Assembly (NCBI GenBank): GCA_002633025.1 | Contig: NMRB01000001.1 | Location: 1,361,241-1,425,240 of the forward strand | DNA from: Notospermus geniculatus | Taxonomy: Eukaryota; Nemertea; Pilidiophora; Heteronemertea; Lineidae | DNA: 64,000 nucleotides | Direction: 5' to 3' | Part shown: piece after piece, positions 62,701 to 64,000 of the stretch | How positions within the stretch are numbered: the first letter of the stretch is position 1 | Layout of the letters: each line of letters opens with the position of its first letter | The notes under the pieces: model-generated | The model's database searches: none | Told to the model about the DNA's origin: nothing | What the model saw: the letters and a program-made list of their open reading frames with translations, nothing else | Made by a program: the position numbers and the translations under genes

Positions 62701-62985
62701 ACTTTTTTTGTTGAATTTCATTCCCATTTATGATTCCATACAAGAGCTGTTACACTGCCTGAATAATAGCAGTAAACAATGCTATTATCTTGCATTTTGC
62801 AATATTGGTACTTGTGTAAGATTTTCTGGTACCGGTATTTCAATTCTTTTTGTATTTTCTCATTCTTCCTTCATTACAATCCTCCATTTATCTGACATCT
62901 TTTGCAGAAGAAAATAGCGATCATCATCTGCGTAATCATCCTCGTGGTGGTCATCATCGGTTCAGTGGCCGGATCACTCAGTTAG
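26769..62985 (+). CDS. STX1A: syntaxin-1-type t-SNARE with three alternative exon sets
   Basis: Plasma-membrane Qa-SNARE that pairs with SNAP-25 and synaptobrevin and binds Munc18 in exocytosis. Constant exons: 26769-26801, 28174-28257, 28905-29004, 36685-36759, 39357-39430, 47851-47924, 48178-48315; alternatives: 6a 43397-43505 or 6b 43640-43748; 9a 49216-49326 or 9b 49402-49512; last exon 52784-52867, 54369-54458 or 62908-62985. All phases agree; products are 291-295 residues (vertebrate STX1 about 288). N-peptide [11 protein letters not shown], acidic [10 protein letters not shown], Habc domain from [19 protein letters not shown] to the exon 6 peptide, linker [14 protein letters not shown] (LE of the closed-state switch at 168-169), SNARE motif about 190-257 with zero-layer Q229 as the last codon of exon 8, then polybasic ARRKK and a C-terminal membrane anchor. 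Closest to STX1 overall; the symbol denotes the family, since an invertebrate gene may be co-orthologous to STX1A/1B/2/3. A gap (31763-32717) lies in intron 3 and another in the last intron. Confidence 0.95.
28345..28795 (-). mobile_element. tRNA-derived SINE
   Basis: On the minus strand the head reads GGAGCCGCTGCGGTGTAGTG then GCTCAGG (A box region, about 28770-28785), and B box CCCAGGTTCAATCTCC follows at about 28726-28743. The body contains TTTGGGTAAGTC and ends in an ATT-type repeat, seen on the plus strand as AATAATAATAATAATG at 28353-28378. The body segment 28518-28610 also occurs at 29907-30000, so the family is dispersed. Confidence 0.7.
29907..30000. repeat. partial copy of the 28.5-kb SINE body
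   Basis: Shares GAAGCTGTGA, TGACATTGTAATCAAGATT, ATGTACACAGTAAGGGAGAG and GTGTTATCATTTAGACA in the same order as 28518-28610, with few mismatches. No tRNA-like head is attached. Confidence 0.6.
31763..32717. other. assembly gap, 955 N
   Basis: Run of N inside syntaxin intron 3. Its right edge falls exactly at the start of a foldback repeat (32718), which probably blocked assembly. Long frames running through it are artefacts of N translation. Confidence 0.99.
32718..33052. mobile_element. 335-bp foldback element abutting the gap
   Basis: AAGTACGAAATACGAAATTC then AACTTCA on the left pairs with TGAAGTTCAATTTCGTATTTCGAACTT on the right (one or two mismatches). Inner words also pair: AATGTATTTC / GAAATACATT and GGTACCACAA / TTGTGGTACC. 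The element may continue into the gap. Confidence 0.65.
33349..33723. mobile_element. foldback MITE with AAGCC(T)TGTTCAC ends
   Basis: Left TAAAGCCTTGTTCACCCTGA followed by a GTGGTGCGATG word; right end, read on the minus strand, TTTAAGCCTGTTCACACTGG followed by ATGGTGTGATG. Termini of the AAGCC-TTCACAC style are common among animal MITEs. No frame of note inside. Confidence 0.55.
34317..34435. mobile_element. hairpin element, copy 1 of 2
   Basis: CATCCTCCCACAGCAG, then TTTTTTGCCTTGCTCCTCTTCATCCA, pairs with TGGATGAAGAG..GCGATGTAAAAACCCTGCTG..GGAGGAT. A second copy with the same arms is at 62148-62265. The central loop differs between the two. Confidence 0.65.
36760..39356 (+). other. syntaxin intron 4
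   Basis: About 2.6 kb without any gene I can support. A 14-C run sits near 36942. Open frames such as 37375-37617 have no domain or splice support. Confidence 0.5.
40396..40522. mobile_element. 127-bp near-perfect hairpin element
   Basis: Arms GAGGTTTCGCAAGCGCCCGG then TTAGGCC and ACGTTTATCTATTGT, answered by ACAATAGATAAACGT, GGCCTAA and CCGGGCGCTTGCGAAACCTC. Only a few mismatches over about 55 bp per arm, with a short TGTGGGAGCACCCA-like loop, and TAGTA/TACTA at the edges. High arm identity suggests a young or selected hairpin. Confidence 0.75.
40745..40835 (-). mobile_element. possible tRNA-derived SINE head
   Basis: On the minus strand, TTCTGGGTTCGATACCCCG is a good B box / T-arm, and TTGACATGGTTGAAAC about 45 bases earlier is a weaker A box. 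Body and tail are not evident, so this may be a truncated SINE or tRNA pseudogene. Confidence 0.35.
43397..43505 (+). other. syntaxin alternative exon 6a
   Basis: 109-base exon between acceptor TTCATTTGTAG and donor GTAAGC, entering in phase 0 and leaving in phase 1. Encodes [20 protein letters not shown] then [16 protein letters not shown], about residues 123-158: the end of helix Hc and the start of the linker. It differs from 6b at 11 of 36 positions, mostly toward residues not usual in STX1 ([11 protein letters not shown] in place of [11 protein letters not shown]). Confidence 0.9.
43640..43748 (+). other. syntaxin alternative exon 6b
   Basis: 109-base exon after acceptor CATTTTATAG and before donor GTAAGA, with the same phases as 6a. 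Encodes [20 protein letters not shown] then [16 protein letters not shown], nearly the canonical STX1 sequence. Only 134 bases separate it from 6a. Using both copies would add 109 bases and break the frame, so they must be alternatives. Confidence 0.92.
43749..47850 (+). other. syntaxin intron 6
   Basis: About 4.1 kb with no gene recognised. It contains a 63-bp tandem repeat (47001-47190). No third copy of exon 6 was seen. Confidence 0.5.
47001..47190. repeat. 63-bp tandem repeat, three copies
   Basis: Copies at 47001-47063, 47064-47126 and 47127-47190, each running TGTG(G/A)...GGCA..., GAACATCAGCAG, ..GTCTG..., GGAAGAT. Copies 2 and 3 are almost identical. As the period is 21 codons, both strands stay open and give repeated frames, but nothing suggests they are translated. 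Confidence 0.8.
48316..49215 (+). other. syntaxin intron 8
   Basis: 900 bases between the zero-layer exon and exon 9a. No repeat, extra exon copy or gene recognised. Confidence 0.5.
49216..49326 (+). other. syntaxin alternative exon 9a (SNARE C-half)
   Basis: 111-base exon (37 codons) after acceptor ATGCCCTTCTAG and before donor GTAGGA. Encodes [20 protein letters not shown] then [17 protein letters not shown], hydrophobic layers +1 to +8 of the SNARE helix. Compared with 9b: V for I at the +2 layer, V for I at +5, N for D, VA for KM, and S for K in the membrane-proximal basic patch. Confidence 0.92.
49402..49512 (+). other. syntaxin alternative exon 9b (SNARE C-half)
   Basis: 111-base exon with acceptor TATGCCCTTCTAG, the same sequence as before 9a, and donor GTAGGT. 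Encodes [20 protein letters not shown] then [17 protein letters not shown], keeping the full KARRKK basic patch when joined to any anchor exon. Only 75 bases lie between 9a and 9b, too short for comfortable splicing of one to the other. 31 of 37 residues match 9a. Confidence 0.93.
49513..52783 (+). other. syntaxin intron 9, up to the first anchor exon
   Basis: About 3.3 kb, with no other gene or extra copy of exon 9 or 10 recognised. Short frames around 50500-51200 lack motifs and splice support. Confidence 0.5.
52784..52867 (+). other. syntaxin last exon 10a (anchor 1)
   Basis: After acceptor TTGTTCCATTGCAG it encodes a 27-residue anchor, [20 protein letters not shown] then GLSVGLS, and stop TAG at 52865-52867. 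The [10 protein letters not shown] ending recalls vertebrate STX2/STX3A, while the CC pair inside the membrane edge recalls the palmitoylated cysteines of STX1. AATAAA follows at 53131, so this is a complete terminal exon. Confidence 0.9.
53131..53136 (+). terminator. poly(A) signal for last exon 10a
   Basis: AATAAA 264 bases after the TAG of anchor exon 10a. Its use would end the transcript before anchors 2 and 3, consistent with alternative terminal exons. Confidence 0.6.
53930..54240. repeat. degenerate TGCATGGAG-type repeat
   Basis: Variants of (T)CCTGCATGGAG / GCGTGGAG occur about ten times at irregular spacing over 300 bp, often next to CCAGTC or TCTCC words. It looks like an old, diverged tandem array. 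No function assigned. Confidence 0.5.
54369..54458 (+). other. syntaxin last exon 10b (anchor 2)
   Basis: After acceptor GTGTCGTTTCAG it encodes 29 residues, [20 protein letters not shown] then AVPVAIKNN, and stop TGA at 54456-54458. One cysteine, a very hydrophobic core, and a short polar tail (IKNN) beyond the membrane, unlike the other two anchors. A weak ATTAAA (54698-54703) could be its poly(A) signal. Confidence 0.88.
54988..55178. mobile_element. MITE, TTAAAGCGA family (copy in duplication unit 1)
   Basis: Starts TTAAAGCGAATTGATAGCG and ends GATATCGGTTCACTTTAA; inside are TTTGTAAACACA, a CAGCCAATCAGA block and TTTGTTTACA, as in the element at 8239-8388. Confidence 0.6.
55579..55767. 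mobile_element. MITE, TTAAAGCGA family (copy in duplication unit 2)
   Basis: Same element as 54988-55178, duplicated with the surrounding sequence rather than inserted independently, since its flanks match as well. Confidence 0.6.
57499..57688 (+). mobile_element. tRNA-derived SINE head (in duplication copy 1)
   Basis: GGATTTAGCACAGTGGTGTG is a tRNA-like A box region and GTGGGTTCGAATCCTG (57576-57591) is a strong B box. The spacing between boxes is longer than in a tRNA. The body continues with TTGGGCAGCATTCTTGGTCT. Confidence 0.6.
58429..58579 (+). mobile_element. tRNA-derived SINE head (in duplication copy 2)
   Basis: Same element as 57499-57688, with a deletion of about 25 bases between the boxes and a changed B box (GTGGGTTCAAATCC). 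The shorter box spacing is closer to a tRNA than that of copy 1. Confidence 0.6.
60217..60262 (+). repeat. TTTAGCGAACCCGCCGACGT second copy of a short direct repeat
   Basis: TTTAGCGAACCCGCCGACGT occurs at about 60166 and again at about 60230, each followed by an A-rich tract. It lies about 200 bases from the second gap, so it may be the edge of a longer repeat array. Confidence 0.55.
60449..61008. other. assembly gap, 560 N
   Basis: Run of N in the intron before the third syntaxin anchor exon. Frames across it are artefacts. It could hide repeat sequence or a further anchor exon. Confidence 0.99.
62148..62265. mobile_element. hairpin element, copy 2 of 2
   Basis: GCATCCTCCCATAGCAAGGT then CTCCTCTTCAT pairs with GTGGATGAAGAGGAGCGAGG then ACCCTCCTGTGGGAGGATG. 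Same arms as 34317-34435, with a different, CACACACA-containing loop. Confidence 0.65.
62908..62985 (+). other. syntaxin last exon 10c (anchor 3)
   Basis: After acceptor TGACATCTTTTGCAG it encodes 25 residues, [20 protein letters not shown] then AGSLS, and stop TAG at 62983-62985. This anchor is the most STX1-like of the three (KKI-IIICV start, short small-residue end). It lies 8.4 kb beyond anchor 2. ATTAAA (63567) and AATAAA (63800) follow. Confidence 0.9.
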
Positions 62986-64000
62986 ATGCAGCCATCAACA
63001 AATACTTTCCCTATTTTCAAAGTATGATATGAACCGTTCATGTAGCATGACCGACTAATAATTTATTTCTTTAGGTTCGGGCGATAGTTGTGTAAAGTAC
63101 CTGCAGTGTCATTTGTTCTTATACTTATTCTTTGGATAACCTTCTGCATGTGACAAGATGATCAAAAACTTTGTGACTATCCATTGTGAACACAAATTGA
63201 CAACTAAAGCCTACAGACTAAGTTACCGGTACCACAGTGGTAAAAATTGCCAATTCTTGCCTCGTGTGTGGAGGGCAAAACAGTTGCCACTCATCAAGGC
63301 TAGTCGATATTTTCCTGTTGTGTCCTCTTTTGAGGTCGGCTTCACCAGAAATGGGCATAATGGGTTGACATGAAAGATTTTATGGGGCAAACCAACCAGA
63401 TTCTGATACATTGAGTGTCAGCAGAGAAATATCAGTCAAATTCAGATCATCTGGTTCATGCATGAGGGAGTCACCACTTACTTACATGCCATATATTGAT
63501 GTTTTCAGGTGTGACCACTCTACTTATTAAGCCAGTGTACACTTGTATTAATTTAACTTATGAGCAATTAAAGTAGATTTTCATTTGCGATAGATGATTT
63601 TCTGCTGTGAATGTCAGCTTTGATTGGTTAGAAATTGTGATTACCGGTATACAAAATTAGGTGGTTACAATCCTTTAAACCCCAGGTACCGTATGCGAAT
63701 ATGATCAAATCGAATTAATGACTAGGATTTGGCCATCCTGAAAAACTTATGTTGTCATTGCATTGTTGTACTTAGTGCCTTAAACTTAACAAGACTCACA
63801 ATAAATAATTGCAGAGATAGATACACAAATTCTGAAGGAAATTTGAAAAGATTGCGGATATTTGGGGTTGAGTTTACATGTACGGTAGCTTCAAGTCAAG
63901 CCTCTGTACGCAACACAAACAAGGATGTGTAGTAATCTTTACAAGAGGTGATCCATAAATTGAATAATACTTGATTGCAATGCCAGATTCAATATTGAGA
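62986..64000 (+). other. syntaxin 3' UTR (anchor 3 transcripts) and downstream
   Basis: About 1 kb of non-coding sequence with ATTAAA at 63567-63572 and AATAAA at 63800-63805. No other gene recognised before the window ends. Confidence 0.45.
63800..63805 (+). terminator. poly(A) signal, distal syntaxin transcripts
   Basis: AATAAA 815 bases after the anchor-3 stop codon, with ATTAAA at 63567 as a nearer alternative. Which is used cannot be told from sequence. Confidence 0.45.

Larger units (their letters stand above)
54459..62907 (+). other. region between anchor exons 10b and 10c
   Basis: About 8.4 kb: 3' UTR of 10b, then intron. Contents: two long direct duplications (54939-55977 and 57265-58579), MITE copies, SINE heads, a gap, and a hairpin element (62148-62265). 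No other gene recognised. Further anchor exons could hide in the gap. Confidence 0.5.

Overview
Eukaryotic genomic DNA from an animal, most likely a marine deuterostome invertebrate (echinoderm or hemichordate; inferred from spliced-gene structure, moderate AT richness, and abundant short words such as TAGGCCTA, ACATGTA and ACCGGTA; species not identifiable). There are two assembly gaps (31763-32717 and 60449-61008). I recognise four protein-coding genes, each reconstructed exon by exon with matching splice phases. Most long open frames in the window are chance frames in introns. Comparisons to vertebrate proteins are from memory, not from a search.

Layout. (1) 606-14011, minus: 5' half of MED15, the KIX-domain Mediator subunit, running off the left edge. 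(2) 15877-17452, plus: CYB5D2/neuferricin, complete, four coding exons, divergent from MED15, with a 3' UTR to about 18.65 kb and one apparent GC-AG intron. (3) 22312-24032, minus: RAN GTPase, complete, six coding exons, convergent with CYB5D2, probably with an upstream 5' exon near 24.13-24.16 kb. (4) 26769-62985, plus: a syntaxin-1-type neuronal t-SNARE over about 36 kb.

The syntaxin gene is the outstanding item. It carries three sets of tandemly duplicated exons: two versions of the exon for the end of the Habc domain and start of the linker (43397-43505 / 43640-43748), two versions of the exon for the C-terminal half of the SNARE helix (49216-49326 / 49402-49512), and three alternative last exons, each with its own transmembrane anchor and stop (52784-52867, 54369-54458, 62908-62985). 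Frame and spacing both argue for mutually exclusive use, giving up to 2 x 2 x 3 = 12 predicted proteins of 291-295 residues. One anchor ends like vertebrate STX2/STX3 and another resembles STX1, suggesting that one gene encodes by splicing what vertebrates spread over paralogues.

Between and inside the genes lie many small repeats: tRNA-derived SINEs with recognisable A and B boxes, and numerous foldback (MITE-like) elements recognised from their inverted ends. Two long direct duplications (about 450 and 400 bp) in the last syntaxin intron may be real or may be unmerged haplotypes. No CRISPR arrays, rRNA genes or intact tRNA genes were seen.
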